A program made the position numbers and the translations under genes. A stretch of 64,000 nt of DNA, from NCBI GenBank assembly GCA_021292105.1, contig CM037863.1:4034056-4098055 (forward strand), written 5' to 3'. Under the pieces are notes generated by a model. That model did no database searches. It worked only from the letters and a program-made list of their open reading frames with translations, and was not told the DNA's origin. Shown here one piece after another: positions 1-10,656 of this stretch; position 1 is the stretch's first letter, and each line of letters opens with the position of its first letter. Origin of the DNA: Anadara kagoshimensis. Taxonomy: Eukaryota; Mollusca; Bivalvia; Arcoida; Arcidae.

Positions 1-87
1 CAATAATGAAACTTTCAACAATCAACTTGTCCCAAAAATCTTAAGCAACTGGGTTCGACTGTATTCATTAAAGCTTAGCTAGCTCCT

Positions 88-192
88 TAGTAAATTAATT
101 TGTGCAACGAAGCAGGCTGTTTGCAAATAAATTGTTGACTCAGGAATATTGCAGGCCTAGGCTTATCAAGGCTCTTAAAAAGTTTTATGGCC
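88..192 (+). mobile_element. Penelope-like element, C-terminal coding fragment
   Basis: Decayed coding sequence matching the C-terminal end of the dispersed retroelement (reads roughly VQRSRLFANKLLTQ then LIKALKKFYG). The same stretch recurs at 4190, 34930 and, reversed, at 7700. It stops abruptly at the KFYG codons and is joined to the start of a reverse transcriptase region at 193. Bases 1-87 show nothing I recognise. Confidence 0.6.
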
Positions 193-1455
193 GAATTTAT
201 CGTAACTGGTGATCTTAATATAATCGAGAACACTAAATTAAGATCTTTTCTTTCAAAAAGTCATAAGTATAGAGAAACTAAACCTTTTACTTGGGGACAG
301 AATTTTTAGAATTATCATGGATTCTGTTGAAGAGTACGCTAGATGTTGGGCTAAATTAGAAGATGTGTAGCTTGATATCTCACCCGACTGGATAAAGATT
401 TTGAATTGTTTCGTTAAAGCGAGGATTGCCAAACTTCAATGGTCTATGAGTACTAAACCGTCTTCAGTACTCAAGGATCCAGAAATTGCGGTGATTCTAC
501 CAGGCATACACAACAAATAATTATGTTGTTTTCTCAGCTGATAAGGCTTTCAACAACATTGTTTCATCTGTAAGAGATTCTACCTTGAATGTCTTATTTT
601 GGACCTTGGTTTAGGTAGTATACCAGATAACCCTGCGAATAGTAGAGCTTATTTACCAAAAATGAAGTTCTTTCCAACCATAGAGGAGTTCTTGAGTCTT
701 TCGGTATTAATCTTAAAGAGGAAGAACTTGATCCTCCCTACTTGTATTGGATTCTTAAACTCCATATAAATCCATACAAGAAAAAATATATTCCAGGCTT
801 ATCTAAATGTTCTACTAAATCATTATCGGTAACTTTAACACAAATTTTGACAATCGTCAAAGATGGTATTCAGTCTTAATCAGAAAAAGTATATTCTACA
901 TCTAGAATCAACCAAATGTGGATTCTTAAAATTTCTAAAGAATAACTTGAATACCTTGCTTCTAATACTTTATCTCGTGTAAAAAGTATAAAACACATTT
1001 ATTTTTTCTACACTTTACACTACTATACCTCATTCTAAATTGAAAGAACGTCTTAAATTGTCATGTTTTATGTAAGTTAAGATAGAAATATCTTGTGCTG
1101 AACAGGGATTCTTGTTATTTATCAAGCATCATACGGATTCCACACAAAATACCCTTAAGATACCATCAACAAAATGTTAGCGTTTTTTGATAGATAACAT
1201 ATTTGTTGTGTTTAATAATATAATTCTCAAGCAAACAATGGTTATACCAATGAATACAAACTGTACACCATTGCTTGCTGATTTGTTTCTTTATTCTTAT
1301 GAAGTAGAATTTATGCAGAACCTTAAATCTGGAGAGAAGACTCCACACATAGATATATAGATGACATTTTGTCTCTTAACAATCTTAAATTTTAAGACTG
1401 TAAATATCATTTATCCTAGTGAGTTTGAGATAAAAGACACGACTAGTTCCTCAAG
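193..1455 (+). pseudogene. Decayed Penelope-like reverse transcriptase
   Basis: Translation with several frame changes and stops gives, in order, VTGDLNIIENTKLR (near 200), MDSVEEYARCWAKLEDV (near 318), a YVVFSADKAFNNIV block (near 520), an LYWILKLHINPYKKKYIPG-like stretch followed by CSTKSLSVTLTQ (near 740-850), MWILK (near 915), then TMVIPMNTNCTPLLADLFLY (near 1238) and IYPSEFEIKDTT (near 1410). This order and the IPMGTNCAPLLADLFL-type box with a YIDD-type region match reverse transcriptases usually filed with Penelope-like elements. Many in-frame stops and indels make it non-functional. The assignment to Penelope rather than another RT group is from memory of the family and is less certain than the RT call. 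Confidence 0.75.
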
Positions 1456-1690
1456 TTCCATAGTTCCACGCTCATTTCATAGACTTTTGATTACACATGT
1501 GGCGGATGTAGCTAGCTAAACCGGTGGAGGCGTTTACCCTTCCGAAGCAACTGGCATCACTTTCCTGGTGGAAGTTCACATGTCTAATCTAACTTGTCAG
1601 TTCTTGTTTTACTTTGCTTCTGGATTGTGATTTAGACATGGATTAGTATGTTTGTTTTTGATTCAATATCTTAGATTTAGATTTTCACAA
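1456..1690 (+). mobile_element. Penelope-like element 3' untranslated segment
   Basis: Follows the RT directly. Carries the dispersed 3' module: GGCGGATGTAGCTAGCTAAA, a GGAAGTTCACATGTC block, then TTTTACTTTGCTTCTGG and ATGGATTAGTATGTTTG. This module occurs more than 20 times in the window in both orientations; here it is still attached to the coding region it belongs to. Confidence 0.65.
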
Positions 1691-2933
1691 TTGTGTTCCA
1701 AGTACTACTGTTTTTTTCCACCGGGATGGTCTGTTTGCTGGTGGACTAAGCATTCCTAAGGAAATCGTAATCTCAGGAGGCAAAACATTGTATTGTAAGA
1801 TAAATATTGTTCATGAAAATAGTTCTGCTTATTGAAATGAGTAAAAAAAGGTAAAAAATGTATTTTATCCAACCCAACCCAGGCGAAACTTTGGTAACAA
1901 AATCACCTGTCGGGTTGAAGGAGTGTTTTCATTTTGATTTCTCTTAAACCATTTTGAGAATATAATTTCCTTTTGAATTTGACATCTTGGTCTATTTTTG
2001 AATTATAGAAATGCTATGTATTACAAAAAATTAATGTGAATAGTGTTTCAATCACTTGTTTAAATTGTCCACATTTTAATTCCAAATTTTTATATTATTT
2101 ATTTATTATCTGTGGGGAAAAAGGTATTTCCCTTAAACGAAGTCGCGGCTTCTATGGTGAGTCGCAATGTTGATTGATGTGTGCGATACAGAATTGAGTA
2201 TCCCATAGTTAAAACCATAAGTGCACGTGTATTTGTATAGTGAGATTAAACGGAAATGTGATAAAACAGGGATTCATAGAATTACCAGTGTGTTATTATT
2301 GAATCGGCGCCGGATCGGCCCTTGTTTTCAGTTATAGTGATAATATTTGTGTTTTATATGATGCAGATAACGTATTCAATTCATAAAAATCTATTTTTAA
2401 AATATTTTTATATACTAAAAATATAGCTATTTTTCTAATTATTTAGTATAATATATTTACTTAAGTCCTACACGTGTTTGATACAGAGTCCCATATGGCA
2501 TAGTTAAAACAAAGGTCGTTACAGCACCGATTTGGTAATGACACGCCGATCCGGTAATTCTAGGGACCGATGAAATAAGTATAAAGCTATTTCTTTTGTA
2601 ATGAGAATAAATTTTAATTATATAGGACATTTTATCTTGATTGCAAGATACGACTCATTGTCATTTGTCATTTGTCATAACAGTTAAGCAATATATTATC
2701 TAAAGACAAGTTAATGTTATATCACGTCAATAAGCGAACAAAAATAAATATTTATTTTATTGAAACGATATTTTATGAGTTGATACGTCGCTTTATATAT
2801 CCATTAAGCGCTTCAAAAGTGAAAATGAAAACAAATAACCGCATCATTAATGCTCTACATTTATAATAGTAGTTTGAGGTTTAATTACATAATTTTAAAG
2901 TATAACCATCGAATCAATGACAGTTGAATAAAA

Positions 2934-2968
<35 letters not shown>

Positions 2969-3629
2969 AGATAATTTCAACAATAAAAAACATTGTTAAA
3001 CATTAAACAAACAGATTAATTACACATTCGTCAGCTCAAATGTCACATATTGGTTCTAATACTAGAGATGTACCATTGGTTAAAAAGTATCTCTATCAAA
3101 ATATATATAAAGCATGTGTTGTATTAGAAAAGCTTAAGCTGTAGAAACAAGTTCGGACGACTGAACGTGTAATGAAGTACTAATGGTTTGACCAGTGAAC
3201 GCATTTCGTAGTGTTCACTTTTCATAGTTATAAAAATACTTTTTCGTAGTACATTCGTCACTTTTCATGATTATAAAAATGATTTTGTTTTCAATTCGTG
3301 GATTATGGATTCCTGTCGTAGGTAAATTAGCTAAACATACTATTTCATATTATGAAATTTAGATTTGTCGGTGATTTTATCAGCAAACAAGAAAGATTAC
3401 GACACCAAGGGAATTAATGATTTCAAAGTATAATAGACTTAATGCTCAAGGCTACTAGTTGCTAAAAACTAAATCGTAATTGGGTTATCTTAAAGCCAGT
3501 GTTGTATTGTAAAAATGAATTTTTAGCCAAGGAAATATTTTGTTTATTCCATTATAGGATATTTTGTTTTCAAAAATATTTACTTTGAGAACATGAGGTA
3601 AGTTATTACCATTTTTATTGAAAACGTTG
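1691..3629. other. AT-rich stretch without a recognised gene
   Basis: No convincing ORF. Contains a poly(A) run at about 2937-2966 and two loosely similar passages near 2185 and 2485 (GATACAGA followed by CCCATA and TAGTTAAAAC), perhaps remnants of one repeat. Near 3190-3280 a short passage with TTCACTTTTCATAGTTATAA is repeated once. Confidence 0.5.
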
Positions 3630-3785
3630 CAGGTGTAGTTAGCTAATCGGGAAGTGCTTTCCTTGTCGTTCCGGAGTACCAGAACTTCTTGGTGGAAGTT
3701 AACGGGTTTGACTTGTTTGACGTAATTTGCCATTTTTCAATTTTGTTTACTTATTTCATTATGATTTGGACATGAACTTGTATTT
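3630..3785 (+). mobile_element. Degenerate Penelope-like 3' fragment
   Basis: GTGTAGTTAGCTAA, a TTCCGGAGTACC block, CTTGGTGGAAGTTAACGGG and a final ATGATTTGGACATGAACTTG match the dispersed 3' module with many substitutions, so it is an old copy. Bases 3786-4189 hold nothing I recognise. Confidence 0.5.
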
Positions 3786-4189
3786 ATTTTAAAAGACAGA
3801 TTAAAAACAATTTGAACTGAAAAGTCTAACGTTGTGTTCAGTGAAACATTACCAATGCAAACAAGAACACGAGACAATCCCATAGTCAGGGCTGTCCGTG
3901 TGCAGTTTCCTTAATGTGTTTGTTTCGAAGGGTGCAAGACGTGTTTAAGGTTCGTGTTAACTATATTTTTCTTTACGGATTCAATATAATGCATGTGTTC
4001 TAGAAATTATAATTGCATAACTGGTTACATCACATATATATTTCTTTAATTTTTTGCAGATTTTTACTGAACACGCTTATTGTTACATAATTATCTCGGT
4101 CTTAGGGACTCTTCCTTAACATTTGATTTAGTTTGACATAACCGTTTATGAGACACATTCGTTTAGTAGAATTAAGATATGCATCTGTT

Positions 4190-4360
4190 AAACTTAAAAC
4201 CATTTTAAGAGCTTGTTCCAACTACAGAGACTTTCTTGAATGAAGCAGGCTGATTGCAAATAAATTATTGACCCAGGGATATTGCAAGACTAGGATGATG
4301 AGGAATTGTATTCCGAAATGGCAGTCTAGTGCTTTTAATATAAAACTTGTTTAATATGTA
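4190..4360 (+). mobile_element. Penelope-like coding tail joined to a hammerhead-like segment
   Basis: The coding tail (GAGCTTGTTCCAACTACAG, then GAAGCAGGCTG and CAAATAAATTATTGACCCAG) runs to about 4290 and passes directly into ATGATGA-GGAAT-TGT-ATTCC-GAAAT, a hammerhead-like segment whose first core base is changed (ATGATGA instead of CTGATGA). The junction suggests recombination between two element copies. Confidence 0.5.
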
Positions 4361-4626
4361 GTTCCAACCCCTGAGCAAATATCTCTGCTGGTAGCTGGTG
4401 CCCCGAGGATATCACAAACTCAGTAAGCAATAATTTTGTATTATTGTCAGAAATATACTATGATTGTCTAAATTTCCTGCAAGTTAAAATTTGAAATTTC
4501 TCAAAAATTAAGGTATACTCCCTCAATGCAAAGTATTTCCTTAGCTTAATTTGGTAAAATATATTTTGGTCCTTTGGGTAGCTTTTCAACATTTCAAAAT
4601 GATTTTGGTTTCATAGTTTTGGTCCA

Positions 4627-4672
4627 AGCACTACTGATAAGGAATTGTATTCAGAAACGGCCATCTAGTGCT
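4627..4672 (+). ncRNA. Decayed hammerhead ribozyme motif
   Basis: Stem I arms AGCACTA and TAGTGCT are perfectly complementary, but the core reads CTGATAA instead of CTGATGA, stem II has lost a pair, and the cleavage triplet is ATC. Probably inactive. It leads straight into the Penelope-like coding tail, which links the ribozyme to that element family. Confidence 0.6.
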
Positions 4673-4990
4673 GTAAATATAAAACTGGTATATTATGTAA
4701 CTTATCAAGGCCCTAAACAGTTTTATGGCCGTCATCACATTTTTGGTAATAAGTTTGATGTCTCTATGTCCAGAATTGACCTGGATATATTTGACGCCCA
4801 TTAATTCCATATTCCTTTCACACAATTTTAATTACACACGTGACGGGTGTAGCTAGCTAAACAGGAGGTGTTTAACCTTCCGGAGCACCTGGGTGGAAGT
4901 TCACTTGTCTTACCTAACTTGTCGGTTCCAATTTTTTTCTGGATAGTGATTCGAACATGGATTAGTATGTTTGTTTGTTTAGTAATACTT
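4673..4990 (+). mobile_element. Penelope-like C-terminal tail and 3' module
   Basis: Encodes QFYGRHH then a passage ending RIDLDIFDAH, the usual end of this element's ORF, followed by the 3' module (GTGTAGCTAGCTAAACAGG, TTCCGGAGCACC, GGTGGAAGTTCAC). From 4772 on it belongs to the tandemly duplicated segment. Confidence 0.65.
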
Positions 4991-5033
4991 ACAACCATAT
5001 CTGCTAGTGGACTAAATATCCTCAAAAACATTA

Positions 5034-5241
5034 ATTGATGTTTCGCCGACCACGCCCACAATGTTCCGACAAAAGCCTGACATGCTGGAATTACACACAC
5101 AAAAAAGAAAACTCGGCCTGAATTGCGCCGTTTAACGACGTCACTGACACTAGTACGTCATTAGTTGCCGTGACGATTCTTTGGTACCGCGATGGTGGCT
5201 TTTGTCGGAACATTGTGGGCGTGGCCGGTGATCTGTCAATT
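5034..5241. mobile_element. MITE with long inverted ends (GCC family)
   Basis: The ends are inverted repeats: CACGCCCACAATGTTCCGAC on the left and the complement GTCGGAACATTGTGGGCGTG on the right, extending to AATTGA/TCAATT at the tips. The interior includes AACGACGTCACTGACACTAG. Non-autonomous, with no transposase. Further copies at 6463, 11061 and 11634. Confidence 0.85.
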
Positions 5242-5589
5242 ACCCAGGAGGCCATGCCATACATTGAATTGTCAGATCAACATTGTTAATAACAACCATC
5301 TGATTTGTAAATCCTCAAATACTAAGTTGTGTCGTATGGTTCAAAATAAAAATGAAAAATAAAATTGTGAATTTTCTCTGGTTGGTGTATTAGGTTTCAA
5401 TCGCCAGTAAAAAAAACTAAAAACTAAAAACTAAAAAAGTAAAATTATTCGGTGCAACCTATAACAATAATGCAACTCTTTTTTAATGTCTGTTCAATTT
5501 GTGGTTGACTCTTGAATAGAAATATTTAGTTCGCGTATTTTGAACTAAGATTTGTTATTGAAAATGAAATAGATTCTTTTAGCTAATCA

Positions 5590-5935
5590 AAAACAAACAT
5601 ACCAAACCATGTCCAAAATCACAATTCTTAAAAACTTTAAAAGTTGCAAATTAATCGAACTTCCACCACGAAAATAAGGCTAGGTACTCTGAAATGAACT
5701 GCGTCTCCTGTTAAGCTAGCTACAACCGCCACATACGTAATCAAAATTAAAAATGAAATGAACAGGGAACTATAGGACGTCAAATCTATCTAGAATATAC
5801 AGAAACATCATACTTATAAACAATATTGTAATGACGATCATAACACTTTTTGAGGGTTTTAATAAGCCTAGGGTTGCAATATCTCTGTGTCAACTGTCTA
5901 TGTAAGCAGTATAAAGTTTTCGAAGTGGAAACAAG
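5590..5935 (-). mobile_element. Penelope-like 3' fragment
   Basis: Reverse-strand copy: the 3' module comes first (AAAAACAAACATACCAAACC), then GCTAGCTACAACCGCCAC, then the coding tail complement (CATAACACTTTTTGAGGG, GCCTAGGGTTGCAATATC). Confidence 0.65.
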
Positions 5936-6009
5936 TTCAATCGTTGTGCATGTACTACTATATGAGGAATAATAAAGTTTTGATTTATCCTAACTCCAAG
6001 ACATTAAAC

Positions 6010-6184
6010 AAAACCAATCATACTAATCAATGTCCAAATCACAATCCAGAAGCAAAGTAAAAACTTTGAAACTGACAAGAATGGTTTGACACGTGAACTT
6101 CCACCAGGGAAGTGAGACCGGGTGCTCCGAAAGGGTAATCACCTCCTGTTTAGCTAGCTACACACGCCCCGTGTGTAATTAAAA
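6010..6184 (-). mobile_element. Penelope-like 3' module, reversed
   Basis: Shows GAACTTCCACCAGGGAAGTG, CCTCCTGTTTAGCTAGCTAC and GTGTGTAATTAAAATC. It forms the right end of duplication copy 1; about 16 bases separate it from copy 2. Confidence 0.65.
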
Positions 6185-6200
6185 TCGAATTGTGGAATTA

Positions 6201-6425
6201 AGAATTGACCTGGATATATTTGACGTCCATTAATTCCATATTCCTTTCACACAATTTTAATTACACACGTGACGGGTGTAGCTAGCTAAACAGGAGGTGT
6301 TTAACCTTCCGGAGCACCTGGGTGGAAGTTCACTTGTCTTACCTAACTTGTCGGTTCCAATTTTTTTCTGGATAGTGATTCGAACATGGATTAGTATGTT
6401 TGTTTGTTTAGTAATACTTACAACC
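6201..6425 (+). mobile_element. Penelope-like 3' module in copy 2
   Basis: Counterpart of 4772-4990: AGAATTGACCTGG, GTGTAGCTAGCTAAACAGG and GGTGGAAGTTCACTTG. Confidence 0.65.
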
Positions 6426-6462
6426 ATATCTGCTAGTGGACTAAATATCCTCAAAAACATTA

Positions 6463-6666
6463 ATTGATGTTTCGCCGACCACGCCCCAAATGTTCCGACA
6501 AAAGCCTGACATGCTGGAATTACACACACAAAAAGAAAACTCGGCCTGAATTGCGCCGTTTAACGACGTCACTGACACTAGTACGTCATTAGTTGCCGTG
6601 ACGATTCTTGTACCGCGATGGTGGCTTTTGTCGGAACATTGTGGGCGTGGCCGGTGATCTGTCAAT
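6463..6666. mobile_element. GCC-family MITE in copy 2
   Basis: Counterpart of 5034-5241. The left inverted repeat has CGCCCCAAATG, a change that breaks pairing with the right arm CATTGTGGGCG. Confidence 0.85.
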
Positions 6667-7017
6667 TACCCAGGAGGCCATGCCATACATTGAATTGTCA
6701 GATCAACGTTGTTAATAACAACCATCTGATTTGTAAATCCTCAAATACTAAGTTGTGTCGTATGGTTCAAAATAAAAATGAAAAATAAAATTGTGAATTT
6801 CTCTGGTTGGTGTATTAGGTTTCAATCGCCAGTAAAAAAACTAAAAACTAAAAACTAAAAAAGTAAAATTATTCGGTGCAACCTATAACAATAATGCAAC
6901 TCTTTTTTAATGTCTGTTCAATTTGTGGTTGACTCTTGAATAGAAATATTTAGTTCGCGTATTTTGAACTAAGATTTGTTATTGAAAATGAAATAGATTC
7001 TTTTAGCTAATCAAAAA

Positions 7018-7370
7018 CAAACATACCAAACCATGTCCAAATCACAATTCTTAAAAACTTTAAAAGTTGCAAATTAATCGAACTTCCACCACGAAAATAA
7101 GGCTAGGTACTCTGAAATGAACTGCGTCTCCTGTTAAGCTAGCTACAACCGCCACATACGTAATCAAAATTAAAAATGAAATGAACAGGGAACTATAGGA
7201 CGTCAAATCTATCTAGAATATACAGAAACATCATACTTATAAACAATATTGTAATGACGATCATAACACTTTTTGAGGGTTTTAATAAGCCTAGGGTTGC
7301 AATATCTCTGTGTCAACTGTCTATGTAAGCAGGTATAAAGTTTTCGAAGTGGAAACAAGTTCAATCGTTG
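7018..7370 (-). mobile_element. Penelope-like 3' fragment in copy 2
   Basis: Counterpart of 5590-5935, including the coding tail complement near 7265-7310. Confidence 0.65.
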
Positions 7371-7444
7371 TGCATGTACTACTATTATGAGGAATAATAA
7401 AGTTTTGATTTATCCTAACTCCAAGACATTAAACAAAACAAAAT

Positions 7445-7800
7445 CATACTAATCAATGTCCAAATCACAATCCAGAAGCAAAGTAAAAACTTTGAAACTG
7501 ACAAGAATGGTTTGACACGTGAACTTCCACCAGGGAAGTGAGACCGGGTGCTCCGAAAGGGTAATCACCTCCTGTTTAGCTAGCTACACACGCCCCGTGT
7601 GTAATTAAAATCATGTAAAAGAACTATGGAACGTCAAACATATCCAGGACAATCCTGGACACAGAGACATCAAACAACATCAATACTGTAATGCCGGCCA
7701 TAAAATATTTTAAAGGCATTGATAAGCCTAGGCTTGCAATATCCCTGAGTCAACAATTTATTTGCAAGCAGCCTGCTGCGTTGTACAAAGACCCTGTAGT
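7445..7800 (-). mobile_element. Penelope-like 3' fragment extending past the duplication
   Basis: Continues beyond the duplicated segment into the full coding tail complement: CCAGGACAATCCTGGACAC, GTAATGCCGGCCATAAAA, GATAAGCCTAGGCTTGCAAT, CAACAATTTATTTGCAAGC. The tail ends about 350 bases upstream of the GPCR start. Bases 7801-8155 otherwise show no promoter element I can name. Confidence 0.7.
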
Positions 7801-8155
7801 GGGAATTTTTCAGAACAGCGACATTGGATATTCATATATTGGTAATATTCCAACAGCTAAAACATATATTATTTTTAATTGTAGGTTATGACGATACGAC
7901 CATAATTCGTGTTTGATGTTGTTTGGCTAAAAACCATTATTGACACATTCATCTGATGGAACTATGTATTTACAATTGGTATAGATCAAAAGAAAAAGAA
8001 AAATATCACAGAGATACACAAACAAGAAAGTCCCCAGAGACAGTTTTACGTCCAATTTTTATTCACAGACAAACAGCGCAATACTCTCTAAATTTACGGT
8101 ACATAAACTTTAAGCACATTTTATCGACGGAAACACGCACAATATAGATTGGAAA

Positions 8156-9250
8156 ATGTATCTTAACACTTCAGTTGTCATGGAATTACAAGCTGATATG
8201 ATATTGACACTTACACCAGTTGCTATAGTAATTGTAATGTATATGATATTAGGTATATTTGGAAACATTTTAGTTATCATCTACTATGGATTCAAACTTA
8301 AACCTAATTCCTGTTTTATGTTCATCGTTGCGATGGCAATATGTGACTTCATTGTATGTTCCGTGTCAATGCCATTAGAAATAGTCGACATTCTTGATTT
8401 TAACAATTTCCCTAATGTTATAGCATGCAAAACTCTTCGCTTTGTCAATTTTGCAGCCACAATTGCATCTAATCTTTTTCTCCTATCTATTTCCATTGAC
8501 AGATACAAAAAGCTCTGTAGACCATTTTGTAAACAAATTTCTTTGAAATCAACAAGAATAATAATCGTATCAATATTCTTAGTCGTTCCACTATTATCAT
8601 CACCTAGTATTGTATTTTATGACGTCATAGATGAAAATTTAACTTTGTATGACAAATCAGGAAGCAAAGGGGAGATAATCAGCCGTGATTGTAAAGTCCA
8701 GGATATCTACAGAAGATACGCTTTGATAAATCAAATTGTGTTGTTTTTTGGCTCTATTATTAACAGCTTTATCATTTGGATTTTATACTTTCGTGTTATC
8801 AAGGAAATGGTTAAGATGAAAAAATTTAGAGACAATTCAAAAGTAAAATTGTCAGTTATCTCCCATACATTCGCCCGAAGCTTAAACCAATCTCAAACAG
8901 CTGATATCGATTCTTATCTTAATAATTCAGAGGAAGAAATTGATAAATCTAGTACTCGTCAAAAGTATGAAAAGCAGTTGCCACAGACACGAAATAACAC
9001 TCACAAACGAATGTTTACACTTATATCATTGTCAATTACAGTGGCATTTATAATCAGTTATCTCCCTTTTACAATTTTAATGATATGGCAGTTGATTTCG
9101 GATTACCACAGTCAGCTAACAGGACCACAACTTGCAGTTTATGAAATATTTCTTCGGTCCTGGCTTATAAGTTCTTGCGTGAATCCTATCATATACGGAT
9201 TCTACAATCACAATTTTCGCAGGTTTTTCACCTCAATATGCTATACATGA
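8156..9250 (+). CDS. Class A (rhodopsin-like) G protein-coupled receptor
   Basis: A 364-aa intronless receptor for an unknown, probably small-molecule or peptide, ligand at the plasma membrane. Seven hydrophobic segments lie at about residues 17-42, 53-78, 90-114, 132-153, 187-212, 287-312 and 328-350. Hallmarks: GN at 36-37 in TM1, D64 in TM2, C91 at the start of TM3 and C179 in the second extracellular loop (the usual disulfide), DRY at 115-117, P304 in TM6, NPIIY at 343-347, then a helix-8-like NHNFRRFF. Sequons at N4 and N161 are possible glycosylation sites. TM6 reads SYLPF where CWLPF is usual, and TM4 lacks its common tryptophan, so it is a divergent receptor. The third intracellular loop is long (about 75 residues). 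M9 is an alternative start. The subfamily cannot be told from sequence alone. Confidence 0.92.
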   Translation: MYLNTSVVMELQADMILTLTPVAIVIVMYMILGIFGNILVIIYYGFKLKPNSCFMFIVAMAICDFIVCSVSMPLEIVDILDFNNFPNVIACKTLRFVNFAATIASNLFLLSISIDRYKKLCRPFCKQISLKSTRIIIVSIFLVVPLLSSPSIVFYDVIDENLTLYDKSGSKGEIISRDCKVQDIYRRYALINQIVLFFGSIINSFIIWILYFRVIKEMVKMKKFRDNSKVKLSVISHTFARSLNQSQTADIDSYLNNSEEEIDKSSTRQKYEKQLPQTRNNTHKRMFTLISLSITVAFIISYLPFTILMIWQLISDYHSQLTGPQLAVYEIFLRSWLISSCVNPIIYGFYNHNFRRFFTSICYT

Positions 9251-9535
9251 AATTAGTAAATGAAGAGAATAAATGGTAAAAAAAGTACTAACAATAATTC
9301 TTTACAGTCAAACCTGTCTGAAAAGGCCACCGGTAAAAGTGGTATTTAAAGGGAAGTGGTCGTTCTACAATCACAATTTTTGCAGGTTTTTCCTCTCATG
9401 TATTTGTAAATGTAGAGAATACCTGGTGATAAAAAGGTAGTAAGAATAATCCTGTTTAACTTTACAGTCAAACGTGTCTGTAAAGGCCACCCAAGGGTAC
9501 CGGTAAAAGTGATATTTTAGGGAAGTAGCCCTTAT
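9201..9535 (+). repeat. Short tandem duplication of the GPCR 3' end
   Basis: The passage starting TCTACAATCACAATTTT at 9201 (last 17 GPCR codons, stop, 3' flank and the first part of a MITE) is repeated from 9364, with TCTACAATCACAATTTTTGC and again a MITE start at 9475. The second copy has no receptor upstream and is a non-coding tail fragment. Confidence 0.85.
9268..9273 (+). promoter_or_regulatory. Possible poly(A) signal of the GPCR
   Basis: AATAAA 17 bases after the TGA stop. The 3' UTR would be very short, and the MITE starts 31 bases further on, so the true cleavage site is uncertain. The duplicated copy has lost this hexamer. Confidence 0.35.
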
Positions 9536-10119
9536 ATACAAGTTCAAATAACATTTATACAGAGCAATTAGGATAAATGTTACTGGCCCTTATGGACAGT
9601 TGGTCTTTATATACAGGTTGTAATAACATTTATAAAGAGGAATTGGGGTAAAATCTAAAAGGGTATGACCCTTTTATACAGGTTCAAATATCATTAATAA
9701 AAAGCAATTGTGATATAATGTTACTGGTCCTTATGAACGGGTGGTCCTTATATACAGGTTAAAATATCATTAATACAAAGCAATTGTGATATAATGTTAC
9801 TGGTCCTTATGAACGGGTGGTCCTTATATACATGTTAAAATATCATTAATACAAAGCAATTGTGATATAATGTTACTGGTCCTTATGAACGGGTGGTCCT
9901 TATATACAGGTTCAAGCAATTGGGATACTGGTCCTTAAAGGCAGAAAACCCTTATATATAGAATTAAATATCATTAATAAAGAGCTATAAGGAAAAAATA
10001 TTACTGTCCCTTTTATACAGGTTCAACTATTATTAACAAAGGGCAATGTGGATAAAACTTTACTTGTCGTAATGAACAGGTGCCCCTTATATACAGGTGG
10101 AATTTTAGACAGGTTTGGT
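9305..10119 (+). mobile_element. Expanded pogo/Tigger-like MITE
   Basis: Begins TA then CAGTCAAACCTGTCTG and ends GACAGGTTTGGTTGTA, the inverted-end pattern of the MITE family also seen at 18175, 29373, 32495, 40277 and 48339. Internally it has swollen: a unit of about 95 bases (GGTCCTTATATACAGGTTAA ... ATATCATTAATACAAAGCAA) repeats several times between 9590 and 10090. Confidence 0.7.
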
Positions 10120-10229
10120 TGTACTTAAAAATCAAGCTTATCGTCATTTATAAAGATTTACAAAGCCGGCATGTGATCAAATACAAAAAAATAATGGCGA
10201 TGATAGCTGATTAGTCAACAAGTTATAAT

Positions 10230-10380
10230 ATAAAAATCCAAAAATATTAAGGTAAACTACCTCGTGTAAAGTATTTTCTTTGTCAAAATTGGATTAATAT
10301 CTTCTGTTCCTTTGTGTATTTTTTTCAAACCCTTGAATAAAATTTTCGTCCAAACACCACTGGTGATGAAATCATAATTC
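10230..10380 (+). mobile_element. Relic of the hammerhead-bearing repeat
   Basis: AATATTAAGGTAAACTACCTC, then CCTTTGTGTATTTTTTTC and CGTCCAAACACCACTGGTGATGA follow the order of the repeat at 4490-4700, with the ribozyme core destroyed (GGTGATGA, no GAAA). Bases 10381-10656 show nothing further. Confidence 0.45.
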
Positions 10381-10656
10381 ATGTAATTGGTATATGTTTT
10401 TAGTTCATATATTTAGAGTATGTATAATGAAATATTGAAAACAGTTTTATTTCAAATTTTATTTTCGGAATGTCATTTTATCACAAACATATGGAAACAC
10501 AATAATTGTTGTCTTGTGTATGTATGTCTTTATGGATGGGCAAATGTGACAACAAAAACATATTGCAAAATATTTGTTTTTTTTGTACCAAATAAATGTT
10601 TTCTCCGAGATGTTTTATTTTTTCAAAACATTAAATTTACTGTAGTGAGTTGAGTT

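Larger units (their letters stand above)
4772..6184. repeat. Tandem duplication, copy 1 (1.4 kb)
   Basis: Matches 6201-7612 at an offset of 1429 bases. By eye the two differ only by scattered single-base changes and small indels, for example CACGCCCACAATG against CACGCCCCAAATG. The unit contains a Penelope 3' module (+), a GCC-type MITE and two Penelope fragments (-). Confidence 0.95.
6201..7612. repeat. Tandem duplication, copy 2 (1.4 kb)
   Basis: Second copy of 4772-6184. Small indels distinguish it, such as GCAGGTATAAAG here against GCAGTATAAAG in copy 1. The near identity points to a recent event. Confidence 0.95.

Noticed and set aside
4828..6529. Paired 90-aa minus-strand ORFs at 4828-5100 and 6257-6529
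   Set aside because: They run antisense through a Penelope 3' module and a MITE, and appear twice only because of the tandem duplication.
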